DNA of 53,378 bases from Aplysia californica (lineage: Eukaryota > Mollusca > Gastropoda > Aplysiida > Aplysiidae): the NCBI RefSeq assembly GCF_000002075.1, contig NW_004798151.1, forward strand, positions 72,844 through 126,221, in the 5' to 3' direction. Made by a program: the position numbers and the translations under genes. The notes beneath the pieces were generated by a model that had not been told where the DNA came from, did not search any database, and saw only the letters and a list, made by a program, of their open reading frames with translations. Numbering within the stretch: the first letter of the stretch is position 1; each line of letters begins with the position of its first letter. Below are positions 1 to 13,300 of this stretch, piece by piece.

Positions 1-305
1 AATTAATTTACTTTTGTGTTTTAACATCATTTTTTAACTTTGTTTTGGTCAATTTGATCATCCACACCGATAGACAGTATTCAGAAAGACTTCTTCAAAG
101 AGACAGAGAAAGAGAAGAGGGGAGGAGTAGGTCTTGCGAGAACTTCCGGGCAAAACAAAAATTCGGCTCGATTCGAAAAGTGAAATAGCCGTGGCACCTT
201 TGTAGTCGATAAAATTAGCTTACTTTTGTGCTATAACGAACGTAATCTTTTCTTTGCCTTTATCCATTTGATCATCCACATCGATAGAAAGTATTCCGAA
301 ATTAG
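1..305. repeat. Direct repeat about 214 bp apart
   Basis: tttgatcatccacaccgata (about 51-72) recurs as tttgatcatccacatcgata (about 267-288). Matching flanks include acttttgtg and cagtattcagaaa. The left unit may extend beyond the window. Confidence 0.65.
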
Positions 306-1372
306 GAAAAACAGGTCTTGTTTCACACCGGGTGAGAATAGCCTACGGTGGCAAGTCTCACCCGATAGCCACTTCCTTTTGTTTTCTTTTGTTTTGAAAA
401 AAGGGGGTGGGTGGTGTATGAATGAACATTTTTTGTTGTTGTTTTGTTGGTTTGTTTTTTGGTTAACTTTTTTTGGCCTTCTTTTTTTTGCTGATTTTGT
501 GCAAGGGTAATATAAACGAAAATGTCAGTAAGACAAAGGAAGACCGAGTGCCCCAGTACAAACACATGGGTCGCCACCACTCGGAGAACGAGCGGCGCTT
601 CTGTAGCAAGTTCACGACTACGTCCATTGTTACTTTATTACTGTTAGGTAAACAAAACAGTAACCAGTCACCTAGGCCTATAATTTTCCTTTTACCAATT
701 TAGGCCTGGTTAAAGTTCAGTAGTGGCTTTCCTTGGTCTGTGAGTCTAATTTTTTATTTTTTTTTAGGCTCAGGAGAAGTAAAAAAAAAAACCTTTTCGG
801 GACCAGGATTCGATGCCACGCTTGAAAGCACTGAACATTAGACTTAGAGAACGTAGACAGTAGACAGCTTGTTTACGTTCTCTTGGCCTAACTTAAAGTT
901 CGAGTTGCACCATCTTGTTATTGTTATCCAAGTATCTTTCGACTTAAACTTGCTCAAACTCTAACTCAGATGATTGTGATTATAAGAGATGAACAAGACG
1001 TCTACTTTTGTGCAAACAATGTCAGAAACAATTGTTGGATCTTATCTAGATCTAGATCGACCCAATATTGATCGGAATAAGACAACGTCATAAAAAAAGG
1101 AGTCAAATCTTAGGAGGTTTATCAAAAAACTGAGAAAGCTTCCACAATTCAGACAGAACTACAATATTATCATGTAGAAACGATGCTACTACATCTAAAT
1201 CTAGATTCTTGATCTAGTACTGGCGTTTCAAATAGCACGGGAGCTATTCAGAACGCGGCGTTGCAAATAGCGCTTGACTATTTTTATAAATGCAGTTGCG
1301 AACGCCGTAAAACCTCTACTAAAAAAGTCACCTCACTCACGATTTGTTCATGAGTTGTGTGCAGGGCTTATA
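306..1372. other. Gene-free stretch
   Basis: T- and A-rich sequence without recognisable coding. A worn SINE-like tail (gcagttgcgaacgccgtaaa) lies at about 1292-1330 and a GATCTA block at about 1043-1062. Confidence 0.6.
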
Positions 1373-1917
1373 GGACATGCGACTAAACGTAGAACGACAC
1401 AAATTATTTTTAGGTAAGACGGCCATATCAGACCGGGATACCCCTCAGATCACGTGACTGCATCTAAATATAGCCAACTGCATGGCACCAAAGATTCTCT
1501 ACTACATGATCTTTGATGGCACCATGCTTTGGTGCGATGTTTTTCCAAGATTACTGGTAATGTGATATGATGAGGTGCTCTGATGATGCTGCTGCTTACC
1601 TCTTCTGCGCGTTGTTTATCGGGCCCGGTGGGGGGTAATCTTCCGACGTCTTCACAGCAATTTCACGCACTTTATTGTCTTTGCGTTTACTGTGTTTCAA
1701 TTTTAATTTCAAGCTTCAGCGTCCTTACTGTTCTGAGCATCAACGATCTAAGCGATCTTCCATCATGTCCAAGTGTGAAATTTTACCTTGCGAAACATAT
1801 CGATACAGGTAATACGTCAAGCCACTGACCCAACATGTCGTCCCATGCAGTATCTCCACGGCCTTCTAAAAGTAGTCTGTGGGTATCCCAGAATGTGATG
1901 ACATCACATTACTAAAA
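1373..1917. repeat. Repeat R1, copy 1, left part
   Basis: It aligns with 5325-5958: ggacatgcgactaaac, gatcacgtgactgcatctaa, gatgatgctgctgctta and tctgtgggtatccca. It is in the same orientation. It is broken at 1917 by an insertion and resumes at 3746. The class is unknown. Confidence 0.8.
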
Positions 1918-3745
1918 GGCCGGCACTATTTCTCTGAACGTTCGGGAATTTCTCCGAATACTCTGAAATCACATCCTTTACCACAAATTTCGGATATGAT
2001 ATAGATCTATAATTATAGTATAGGCCTACCAAAGATTGTTCGTATACAATATGGTTCAATCGGTCCAAAAAATGTCCGCAGTAAATATTTAGAAATGCTA
2101 CAGTTCCAAATAGTTTTTCGCTACAGATATGACGTGTTGCCTATGAAGGGTGCTGCTCTTAAACTCAATGTGTTGTGTTCACTCGTGTGCTATCTAGATC
2201 TAGATCTACGGAGAGTTATTGATAACGACACACAGAAAGCATCTACGTCTGTCGTGGCCGCAACCAATCAATCATGGCTCGATTTTTTGGCATTTTTTAG
2301 TTCCCGAATCGAGGAATAAAAGTCAAATTTAAAAAAGAAAAAGAAAAAAAAGAAAGAAACCGAACCTCTTTACTTTTGAAAGAAAGTTCACTTAGTTTCA
2401 CTTCATATCTTTCTCACTTGTTGTCACCACGTTGATTTGTTGAATACGTTACAGTTACTTTTATTTTTCCCTCTTTGTGGTGTTTTATTTTGTTAATGTG
2501 TCATTCTTTTTTCTTGTTATTCTGATGTGTTCTTTTTCTATCAATTTTTTTGTTGTTTAGGAAAGGAGGGGGGGGGGGATGTTGTATAGTGTAACGTCAT
2601 TTAATTTGATGTTCCTACCTTCATAGATTCTAAATATATACATGTATATATATATATCTAAATGTGTTATGTTAGAGCGTACGTTCCACCAAAACCGATT
2701 ACATGTACTGACACTGACAGGCCCCTTAATGTGTGTGATTCAATAATTTACATGTAATATCCTGTACTTTAAAAAAAAATTACGCACATTTAGGGTTAAA
2801 ACAGCCAATCTTTTTCAGACAAGTGGACACACGCCCTTATTTGTTAATTTTTGTGGTTGTTTATGAGCTGTTCTAATTTTGATTTCATTCTGCTGTGAAA
2901 GCTTTCTTTTTCACGTTTTCCCACTCATCTAAAAATCTCTAGACTAGCTCTTGAAAATGGAAAAATTTGCTCCTGTGTGTGTGTCTGTGTGTGGTAGTAA
3001 GTGTAAGTGAAGAGTGAGGAGTGTGTGTGTGTGTTTGTTTTTCGGGCTTTATTCCTGCCTTTATTCAGTAACAGTTCAAAGTACAATGTATACACAAATA
3101 GAAACACAGGATCCATTCACTCCAGGGCTCATGAGTCGTTCCTCTCTTTCAGTTTCACTCATCCATTCACTTCCCGTGTTCTCTCCCGTGGCTCATCCCC
3201 GTCCGCATGACTTTCACTCCACCCCCTCCCTCCAGGCACACACAAAGAAAATCTCACTCATTCCCTTGCACCCTGCAAACCATGGACAATAATATAGGCA
3301 AAACGCAGCCTTAGCCGCATTCCTTTCGTTCGTGAGCTGAGGACCAGGCCAGGGGGGTCGGGGTCGTTGTCTTGTAGTTGCTGTCGCTTGTGGATATAAT
3401 CGTACATTCTTTTCACCCGCTCTTTCACTCACACTGTCTCTCCATCCACAGCTCAGCTAGACATACGTTCAAAAGTTGCCCACTGATCATGTTTACTTAG
3501 TGTGTGTAGAAGTTTGTGTGTGTACATGTGCATGATGGTGGTGAGTGTGTGGCGGGTGTTACTGAAGGTTGTCTGTAGGCGGGCTTGCCATGCGGTGTTC
3601 CTTCCCAGACTAGAGGCAGAATGAAAGTTGGCGCCAAACTCTCGCAATAGATAGGCAAAAAATCAGGAGACCGGAAGCCAGAAACCGTTCGGAGAAATAA
3701 AGATCGGCACTATTTATCCGAATGTTCGGAGAAATCGTTACTTCG
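1918..3745. mobile_element. Insertion into repeat R1 with a 9-bp direct duplication
   Basis: TTACTAAAA occurs at 1909-1917 and again at 3746-3754. The unbroken R1 copy has it once (about 5943-5951), so this 1.8-kb block is an insertion. Its left end has ctctgaacgttcggg and its right end ccgaatgttcggagaaat. The interior has a G run (2570), a TA run (2640) and GT runs. No protein was recognised. Confidence 0.65.
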
Positions 3746-3799
3746 TTACTAAAATTAACAGCCAATCAGGCAGGTGCATTGTTCTACGTTTAGCCGCAT
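3746..3799. repeat. Repeat R1, copy 1, right part
   Basis: It continues aattaacagccaatcaggca to tagccgcat, matching 5943-5996 of copy 2. Confidence 0.75.
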
Positions 3800-3822
3800 A
3801 TCTTATAGGTTATGACAACATG

Positions 3823-5325
3823 CAGGGCTTGAATTAGGTGTTCAAGAGGGCAGAAAAAATTGCCTCGGTGTGGCCTAAAAATCAGAGGGCATTGAGGCAA
3901 TTTGCTAGGGCACCAAGGCAAAATTCACAGGGGATCATTTTGTTGATTAAAGTTGGTAATACTGGGTCATGCATCACAACGTTTATAACAATACAATTTA
4001 TTCTTACTCTCTACAAAAGTATAAAGTTATTGGAACATTATAAGTGGGTGGTTGGCGGGAGCTCTGGTGTGGTTTGCTCCTTCTTTCCTGTAAAAATTCT
4101 ATCGTCTCTATCTTCCCTCCATCTTTTTTATGTTTGTTACTCTCTTGTAACACCTCTAATCTTCGGCACTTATATGACCTTATTGTGTTGCAAGTGCTGT
4201 AAAACTCTTACTAAAACAAAAACAAGAACATTATAAAATTTGTAAAATTATGAATGAAAAGTAAGTAGAATCTAAATCACAGTAAAATCACATCAAAACA
4301 AAAGCACTAAAAGTCACAGTTTTAAATCAGACGATCATGATTGCATCTGACATAAATGCCTTTATGACTACCCCTCATTGATTGGATTAAAATGCATGAT
4401 AATGTGTATGACTGTTGGAAATAGGACACAATAGAAAACAGTGAATGATTTGACCAATTAGGTAAGACACTGATCATTAATGAGATTCAAACAGAGTGGT
4501 TTTCTGGCGGTGTCCAAATGAAAACAAATTTTGAACTTGCATGTTAGAAAATGAGGAGTGAAAACAACTTATGAACTTGTATGGAAAAAAAAAGAATGAA
4601 TAACTAAAAACTGCTGTTAAACAGTTATGAGGTTATGACTATGATAAGTGAAAACAAGTTTTGAAAATATGTCTTAAAGTATGTTGTATAAAAAAGACCT
4701 AAACAATCAGCATGTCATTTGAATTAATGACTGGATCAGAATATTGAAAATAGGTTGGCACACACAATAAAGAAAAAGACTGGCTTACTGAGGTTTGGTT
4801 ATCATTGGTGTGAGTGTGTTTGCACTAGCCATGACAAAATTGACACTATTGTCAAGCTGAGCAGTGTCTGACTGAAGTTTTGATGAGATTTCAGACAACT
4901 CTTACAGGATTTCTTCATACCCCCCCCCCTCACGTGTATCTTAAAAATAAAAAAAATCAATAATTCCCCCTATTCCGGAGTCCCATACTTCGCGGCGTTC
5001 AGACTTTGAATGAACTTTGGTGACCCTAACAACCGGTGCTCACACGATGCCATAACTTGTCATGTAGGTTCAATGACCGGTCACGATGGCGAACCCGACA
5101 AGAGGCTTGTACATTGTATAACTTTCTTTTCTTTTTTTTTTTCCACAAGTGACAGCACGGGACAAATTATATTGATTTATTTTCATGACGTCATATTTAA
5201 AAAAATTAAAAACAAGAGCACGGCAAAAATTGCCGCGGTTGACCCTGTGATTTTAAGGGCATTGCGGCAAATTGCAAAGGCACCAAGGCAAATTGCTGCG
5301 GTGCCGCGGTCTATTTCAAGCCCTG
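3823..5325. mobile_element. Candidate hAT-like element with subterminal repeats
   Basis: It begins cagggcttgaattagg and ends with the near-complement ctatttcaagccctg. Just inside both ends are gggcattg-ggcaa-ttgc and ggcaccaaggcaaa blocks. It contains a SINE-like copy at 4040-4236. Target duplications are unclear, so the boundaries are tentative. Confidence 0.5.
4040..4236 (+). repeat. SINE-like element, type 1 body
   Basis: It begins aagtgggtggttggcgggag and contains ctcttgtaacacctctaatc. The tail stem is GGCACTT (4165-4171) with AAGTGCT (4192-4198), then gtaaaactcttac and an A-rich end. Confidence 0.75.
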
Positions 5326-5998
5326 GACATGCGACTAAACCTAGATCGACACAAACTATTTTAAGGTAAGACAGCCATCTTGTGGGACGTCAGACAGGGA
5401 TGCCCCTCCGATCACGTGACTACATCTAAATATAGCCAACCGCATGGCACCAAAGATCGTGTAGAGACTCTTTGATAGCACGACACTTTGGTTCGGTGTT
5501 TTTCCAGGAATACCGGTAGATTGATATGATGTGGTGCTCCGATGATGCTGCTGCTTATCTCTTCTGCGCATTGTTTATCGTGCCGGTGTGGGAGGGGATA
5601 TTCTTCCGGCATCTTTACGGCCATTCTTGTGCGCTTTATTGTCTTTGCGTTTACCTTGTTTCAATTTCATTCAAGCATCACTACCGGAATTCTGGAATGT
5701 TATTAACATACCGGAAACCTTTGAACAAATCAGTAGAGCGTGGCTGACAGACTGCATTTAGTCGAAGTGTGAAATTTTACCTTGCGCAAAACATCGATAC
5801 GTATGATAAATCAAGCTACTGACCCAACTTTTCGTTCCATGCGGTATCTCCTTGAAAGGTTCTCTACTACTACACAGTCTTTGGTATCTCCACAGCCTTC
5901 TAAAAATAGTCTGTGGGTATCCCAGGATGTGATGACGTCACATTACTAAAATTAGCCGCCAATCAGGCAGGTACATCGTTCTACGTTGAGCCGCATGT
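5325..5998. repeat. Repeat R1, copy 2 (uninterrupted)
   Basis: It runs from ggacatgcgactaaacctag through tctgtgggtatcccagg to ttgagccgcat and gives the intact reference for copy 1. No terminal inverted repeats or coding were recognised. Confidence 0.75.
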
Positions 5999-6704
5999 GT
6001 AATGATGGATTACGCTTCCCTCACCAGCAGTTGAACATTTATTGTTAGGCCTACCCATTGGTCTACTTGGGTAAATATTCGATGGCGGGACTAACTATAA
6101 CTTCAGGTGAATGAATTATGATGGCCCGTCCATAGTGTGAGGGGCCGATTCAAAATTAATGACAAAGCGTCAGGCAATGAGCCTGGTCGCCTGAGGCAGG
6201 TAAATTTGACTGTGGGTTGACAAAATAAAGTGACTGCGGTTGCATTGGACAGGTGACCGTTATACACAGTTAGATTATAATATAGAAAAATGGAAAGTGG
6301 CTGTTTGTACAGGTGGCCGTCATGTCCGGTTCAACTGTAATTCGGGTCATACTGAAATACGAAAAGACAGGAAGACTCGAAAAGACATCTGATGTGTGTC
6401 CCTTCAGGCTTGAGACTCATTTTCAGAGTTGCTTTGATTAAAATTGAGGTAATCCTTACCATCTATGGTCCCTACAAGTTTGTTTTTATATTCCGCCATG
6501 ATGAACACCAGAGACTTCCAGATGAATGCAAGATTGTTTCATAAAGTCATTTCGATGTTTCTTTTTCTTTTTTGTTGCCTTACAATTATTATTAGTAAAA
6601 TATTATTAATTATGTAACTACTGTGATAGGACTGTCTTTCCTTACTTTAATGGCGCTGGGTACAACTTTGACAAGTGGAAAATTAAATTACATTGTTAAA
6701 CGTA
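5999..6704. other. Gene-free stretch
   Basis: AT-rich sequence without recognisable coding, inverted ends or tandem structure. Confidence 0.55.
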
Positions 6705-6712
6705 GCAATGCC

Positions 6713-7569
6713 AGACCTGCCAACTGCTCTGATTTTATCGTAATTGCTTTGATATTTTTATCTTTTTGAATGACACCAACAGAATATACAAATTTTTTTT
6801 CCCCCGAAACTCGACCTAACATGGATCGGATGTCTCGTCGATTCAGAAAATAGGTCAGGAATTCCCTTAACCTGTCGCCCGCTCACGCTGTTGATCGACA
6901 GCACACAACACACGAACCGAGTAGATCTATGACACACAGCCCAGAGCGGGAACCACCCACACTGTGTAATTATGTACGCAGATAGCCTCGACCTCTACTA
7001 TGGAAATCTTTTGTCCACGAACTTTGATCTGTCAGGTTTAAAAACAATAGCCAATCAGATTCCAGCTTTTATTTTGGAGGCAGGGTGTCCAATAATGTCG
7101 TCACGAGCAACGAAAGTGACGCTATCACTCAGGCCTGGCAGCATGTCAGAAGTCAATGGTAACTTCCTGTTGAGCTATATATATAGCGCCTTAGTTAAGA
7201 ATGTTTTTCTTTTTCGTTATACTTCAAAGTAAACAGGAGAGCTTCCCGGAGATAGGGCCTATCCGAGTAAGATCATATGTGGCATACCGAATGGCCAGTT
7301 TCAAGAGCGGAATTTGCCGAATGTCCCCGTATTTTTTACTTTCGTTCTCGTTTGGCGATTTCCTTACTCCCGAGATCATGATGATTTTTATAGGCCTACC
7401 TATAATAATCTCTTATAACAACAATTCTAATAAAAGTATGCCTCTTGGCGATTAACCAACTTAGTCGGAGAATATGGATATTAAGTTAGATGCTCCTATT
7501 TTTTTCTCCAGACTCAGATTTTTTTCCTGATAAAATCCCTATTTTTTTCTGGTAGGGGTTGGCAGGTCT
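6713..7569. mobile_element. Non-autonomous hAT-like element with 8-bp target duplication
   Basis: GCAATGCC stands at 6705-6712 and 7570-7577. Between them the ends are inverted: AGACCTGCCAAC on the left and GTTGGCAGGTCT on the right, with a further inverted gattttatc nearby. 857 bp with no transposase. The 8-bp duplication fits hAT. Confidence 0.8.
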
Positions 7570-7577
7570 GCAATGCC

Positions 7578-8635
7578 ATTGAAAATTTAATTTCACTTAG
7601 CCCTTTTTTATTTGGTACCTTTGAAAGAATTTTCAATTCTAAGAATTATGCTTTTTGAATTTTAAGAAGGGGTTCATAAATTTAAAAAAGTTATGGGGTT
7701 GTAAAAGTCGGCAAAATATGGATGACCCACATACTCCCTAACTAAAAGTGGACCTCACAATAGCAGATTTTGTAAGAAAATCGACGATGTCTCAGTGATT
7801 AATTGGAGTGTTAGAAAGAAACTACCTGAAAGGCTACCTGACGTATTTTTGGGTGGAGAAATCATTTCTGCTGTCAGATTTACTAACCATTTCGTAGCTA
7901 TTTTGTTATAATTATAATTTTGGTGTACATATTACTATTTTGCGATAAAGGGATGTCGGGATGAGAGCATTTTATTTATAGCACTGTTTCACATGGGATA
8001 TTTAGGAATATGTTGGCAGAGTGACTAAACAATGGCAAAGCTTTCTTTGATGACTTTAGACCATGCCAACCTTAAAGTATAATTGAATTCAATTTTGCAT
8101 GCCTTACAATTAAAAACCGTTTTTTCCCGTTGAAACGCGAACACTCTGAGGTGAGATAAGCTCGCCCCAAAATACCCCTATTGCGATGTTATAGGGGAAC
8201 AGAGAGAAAAACAACCGGATGTGCGCGCCTGCCATTGTTTTATTTCAAGTGATCAATGAACAGGCTCGGAATAGTCATTGGATTTGTAGGTCACATACAT
8301 TTGCCGAGGGAGTGAGGGGGAGAATGGCCTGTCTCCAAGGGAAGCTGCTTTGGACAGGGGCTAGTCGTGCATAAACGATCAGGTCTAAACAACTACTTGA
8401 CACAGAATGTTCAAATTTAAGGACAGTATGGAGGAAAGATAGATCTCTTACCTTCTCGACTTTGAAAATCAAGCTCCTTATAGTTTTCGGTGTACTCGAT
8501 ACGAAAGTGTTCCTGACACCAAAAGCAAATGTTAATTTATATGTACAAACTTCAACATTCACATATTATTAGTTTGCCCTATTTTCTGATTGGTTGCCAA
8601 GTTTTTTTCACATTGATCCTGAAATCAGTGCTTCC
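7578..8635. other. Gene-free stretch
   Basis: No coding, repeat unit or inverted ends were recognised. Composition is AT-rich. Confidence 0.55.
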
Positions 8636-9550
8636 ACTCTTCCGTATTTTTACGGAGATCCGTACTTTCTGCCAGTTCTGTACTTGTTCCTCCAGCATTA
8701 TCAAATCTCTGCGTAAAAATCTGGGACAGCGTAAGTCTACAGAAATTCCGTAGCAAAAGATCCGTACTCGCCTTCGCATCGCCTTGTATAAGCTATGGAT
8801 TTTTACAGTAATTCTCTCAGCAATAGTTGATGTTATAGAAACCTGCTAGATTGCACATTTCCTGCCATCGACCATTATTCCGTAATGCCTCATGCATTCA
8901 TTGCGGGTTGGTCGGCAGTACAATTTATACCTGCAGATTGATCAAAGCCTAGCGAACTTTTTGTGCCACTTTCCTCCTTTCTATTATTCTCCCTCATTCC
9001 GTCTATCTTCAGATTGTTGCTGTGGCTGGAAAATCTGCGCGTTGATCCAATATATTGACTTGTGATCTTAGACAGAAAAATTACTGTCAGAAAGAAACTT
9101 TCTTGCAAATTTATTGTCTACATCTAGATCTAGAGAAACTATCAGTGCGAAGATTCTACAACACAAGACGGCGATAAGGGCCACGAGGAAAGAAATGTGA
9201 GCTAAAACTACTAAAATCAAGAATAATTCGAAGTGGTGTTCCAAGGTTGTTACATGCGACATTCAGATGTAAAAATTGAAGAAAATTAGGGATTACGCTG
9301 GGTAACGGTATTGTGAAGGGACATATCTATTAATTATTTCCTGGTTTGCCTTCTATCAATGGTGCGATGACAAATTAATTGAATTATAGTAACAATGGAA
9401 GGGGAACCTCCTTTTAAACATTGCCAGCAATGGAAAGATATGTTGGTGAAGAAATCAAACGAGATGAAATCTGGTGAAAAAATAGGTCATATGGGTCGTT
9501 GGCAATCTCTTCAAACAGGCTCCTAAATGCCATTTTCTACCCTCTAAAAG
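8636..9550. mobile_element. Second copy of the hAT-like element, right end missing
   Basis: It begins CAGTGCTTCCACTCTTCCG like the copy at 15405 and stays alignable to ctaccctctaaaag (about 9550). It then diverges, so the GC-rich block and right terminal repeat are missing. It is in the same orientation as the other copy and lacks the nested MITE, so it serves as the empty-site reference. Confidence 0.75.
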
Positions 9551-10370
9551 TACTATACCAACTTTGATTGAGACGAATTTCTCGGTTATGAACCAATGCA
9601 GGCAGTTCAAGAAGAAGGCCACAAACACACACAAACTCAAGCAGACTGACGCACACACATTTGAGCTTCGTGAATGCCAATCCAACACGGGAACCGGATT
9701 CAAGGGGAGATGGTGCTCGGCGTGCGTGCACTGAGCCAGGGGCTAGACTGACGCGGGACCAGAACGTAGGCGAGGTGCCGAAATAGGCTTATCGGGCGAT
9801 ATAGACCCGGCCCCCAGCAGGACGAGGGTTAATGCAGTTGCGAGCGGCGTAAAACACCCCCCCCCCCCCAAAAAAGAAGAAAAAAGGGAAATTTAGTTTC
9901 TGGTACCCAGATAATGGAAAAAATAAAGTTGTGATCTCTGCACCCAGAATATATTATAATTATAACCAAATAATTAGTTAATTATTCACTTTTCAGTAAG
10001 AGTAATTCACAGTAACGTTTTTCAGGAGAGAGAAAAAAAGCTGTTTTGTTCATCTTAAAATTGTACTTGCCATATGTATCTTTTCTTGCCTTTTTTAACA
10101 TTTAGGATTTGAATTTTGACAAAATATTTCTTGAGAACATGCAACCAATATAACAGGTTAAGAAACTGCTATTAAAAAATTCCAAATTTTGAGCTCAGTA
10201 TATCTTAACAGCTAACCGATGATATGTGTTTCTTCCAGATGTATGGAACATGCATTTTTTCTTTGTCAATAAATTTATGTATTTTCTCAATTTGCAAATT
10301 TTCTTATGCCAACAGAAAAAGCCTTTAAAAAGTGTCCCCATCAGATCAACACAGATTATAAACCAAAGTC
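9551..10370. other. Region directly upstream of the CK2-beta start codon
   Basis: A GC-richer part (about 9690-9830) is followed by a SINE-tail scrap (gcagttgcgagcggcgtaaa, about 9833), a C run (9857-9867) and AT-rich sequence. Part is probably intron or 5' untranslated. An acceptor-like cttatgccaacag ends at about 10313. Confidence 0.4.
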
Positions 10371-13300
10371 ATGAGTAGCTCAGAGGAAGTGTCGTGGATA
10401 TCATGGTTCTGTGGTCTCCGTGGCAACGAGTTTTTCTGCGAGGTGAGTGTGCTAATTTCAATTTTAGTTAGGTATGTGGTGTTATGTGTGTTTATCTCCT
10501 TTGTAAGCTTGCTCTACTCTGGTGTTGACCAGATGACAAGGACTTGTGGTTACTTGAGGGAGGCATTGCGCTGCCAAGAGCTAAATGCTCGTAGATAAAG
10601 GGATTTGAAAACAACGACAACATCTCACGTGTATGGTATGTTTTGTATAGGAATATGTTTTCAAAAAAAGAATGATAAAACCATTATTTATGTTCACGTA
10701 AAGTAAAAGTAGCTGGTCTGTTGAATTTGTAGTGTTGTTGACATGGGGAGTTGAGGGCGAGATAGTGTCATTAATCTCTCAATGGTATAGTGATAGTGTC
10801 ATTAATCTCTCAATGGTATAGTGGAAAAGATCTATGCATTTTCCTTTTGTGTTTAATGTTGACGAGTATTTAAATTTAGTTTGATACTTGTGAATCATAC
10901 GTTTAGAGGAGAATCTTGAATGGAGAAAAATGTCACATCTCTTGCATTTTTATAAGTTATAATGTGACAAATGCAGATCTATACAACCCCCCGGAGCAGT
11001 GCCACTGACTGTAGTGTCTTTAGGCCAATCCCAAAGGGGGGACATTTCTCGTTCAAGCATAGTAGAATTGTAAATGGGCTGACTCATATCACGCTCATAA
11101 CTGTGCCTGATCTACAACAGGGAACTGCTGCTTTTTTCTTTCCTGATCCTTACTATTGACATTTTCCTCTACTTTTGTATGTTTGTCACTCTCTTATGAC
11201 CTGCTATTTCCGGGGTGCCTTGATAGTGGATGCAGACCTTGTGCTGTTGAAGCTAGAGAGGTGAGCAGTCTAAGTCTGATTCCCGGTAAAGACTTCTCTG
11301 TTGACACCCACCCCTTGGCGCTCATATGATCTTATGCAGTTGCGAGCGCCGTAAAACCCTTTACTATATAAAAAAAAAGATCCATACAATACATGCAAAT
11401 GTGCAAGAATTGTGACTGTAATTATAAGTTTTTCTTGTCCGTTCTCAAATCATAAGGTGGTAGAAAACGCAGTGTTTTTGAGTCTTACTCTAATGAACCA
11501 AACTCATTAAAAAAAATTGAAAGATTTAAAAAGTTACTTCAATTCTTATTTGTATCCCCTACTCTAGTAGTATTTTAAAAAATTTAGTTTGTAGAATGTG
11601 ATTAGTAAAATCATTATCAGCAAACTACCATGTTCTGCTTTTGAGAAACAAGGAAAATCTACGTCCATATTTTTCCTTCACATTTATGTCCTTATTTGGT
11701 TCGTTTTTGTTGTTTTGTTGTTTTTTTAAATTGTGTTTCCTTGTTTTTTTGTCTCAGGTGGATGAGGATTACATTCAAGACAAATTTAACCTGACAGGCC
11801 TCAACGAACAAGTCCCTCACTACAGACAAGCTTTGGATATGATTCTCGACCTCGAACCAGGTAATTTATTGCTTCCAACAAGAATATTTTCATTCTATGT
11901 TAGTCTTTATAGCTTCTCAGAAAGAAATGAAAGTAGGATTTACTGTGAGAATGTTGTTATGAGAATTGGTTAATGAAATGTTGTGTTAGCTTTTCACGTG
12001 GGCTGAACTTAAAATGAATCTAGCAAATATTGAGTAGAGGGTAGAGTTATTTTCATCCTTGCAGTGAGGAGAGCTGAATTTAGAGCAGAGTGGGAATCCA
12101 TGAAATGCGACGAAATCTTTTGCTGTAATGGAATTTTTGTGGTATCAGATCATTTGTGTGACCCCGTTCTGAAGAAAAGTCAAAAGTTTGGTTTGCTGAT
12201 ATTGAAACAGAAGGTATCAGACACTCCCTGAAAGTTCATCATGAAGATAGTATACAGGTTGGTCACATAATATCGCTGGTGTCATATATTATGGCTTCTG
12301 GTAATCTCTCTTTCCCATCTTTCATCTCTTAGAGGAAGACGAAGATAATGTTGATGGAGACGTTGTTGAACAGGCTGCTGAAATGGCCTATGGCCTCATA
12401 CACATGAGATTCATTCTCACCAATAGTGGCATTATCAAGATGGTAAATGGGAAGACTTTAAAAAGTTTGAGGAGTATTGCTTGAGAAGTTTTGCTTTCTT
12501 TTATCCTTTTGGCCAGAATTTTGTGTTTTCTTTTCTTTGTTCGTCTTGGCGTGTTTTTTGTTGCATTCAAAAGTTTTTCCGGTAGGATGACAGTCTTGAT
12601 GCAGTATTTTAAAATTTTTTGAGACATACGCTGCAGTGACAACATATGAAAGTGTAGGGAAACTTTAGCTGTGGAAAAGGACGTTGACTCATTAGTTTTC
12701 TTTGTGTGTACCATGTTGATAATGATGTAGAGCAAAGTGAAAGAAATATTAAAAAAGCTTGACATTGTTGTACCATGACTTCCATTGAAATTGTTTGTTC
12801 TACTCAAGCGCAAGTATGTTTAGTTATGTTAGTGGTGAAGTCTTAATTCTACATACTTCGACATTGACTTTGAAGCACAATTGATATGGTAAACTTTACT
12901 TAAAAATATGACTTTCTGCTGTGACGTTGATGAAAGATAAAGGAAAAGTGCAAGATTTTATTTGAAATTTACTGATGTCAGAGCTAAGGGCTAAGCCTTT
13001 TGTTTGTTTACTTTGCTTTTTTGTGTTCAGACATTTGTTTACTGTTCTGTTATATTCAGGATATTGTGACATGAACGTTTTTCTCTACTGTTACAAGAGA
13101 ACTAAGGAAGGTTTGATTTAGCCATACTTTCTTTTTTGTTACATTTTATTTGGTTTTTGGAAGGGATTTTTTTTTTTTTTGGGGGGGGGGGGGGGTTCAA
13201 TTGTTTTTGCTCACACAAGTTCTCTTTCTTGAATAAGAGGAGAAATACCAGAGGGTTGGTTCAGACGAAAGATATAAATTGTTATCAGTTTGATTTAAAA

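Larger units (their letters stand above)
10443..11757 (+). other. CK2-beta intron between the start-codon exon and exon 3
   Basis: It begins gtgagtg and ends gtctcag. It contains a perfect 31-bp tandem duplication (10761-10822) and a sense-oriented type 2 SINE-like repeat (10986-11376). No further coding was seen. Confidence 0.85.

Noticed and set aside
3007-3432. Overlapping open frames of 60-90 codons
   Set aside because: Low-complexity GT and C-rich sequence inside an inserted element, with no similarity that I recognise.
11641-11973. 110-codon open frame containing CK2-beta exon 3
   Set aside because: Only 11758-11860 is exon; the rest is intron read-through past the donor at 11861.
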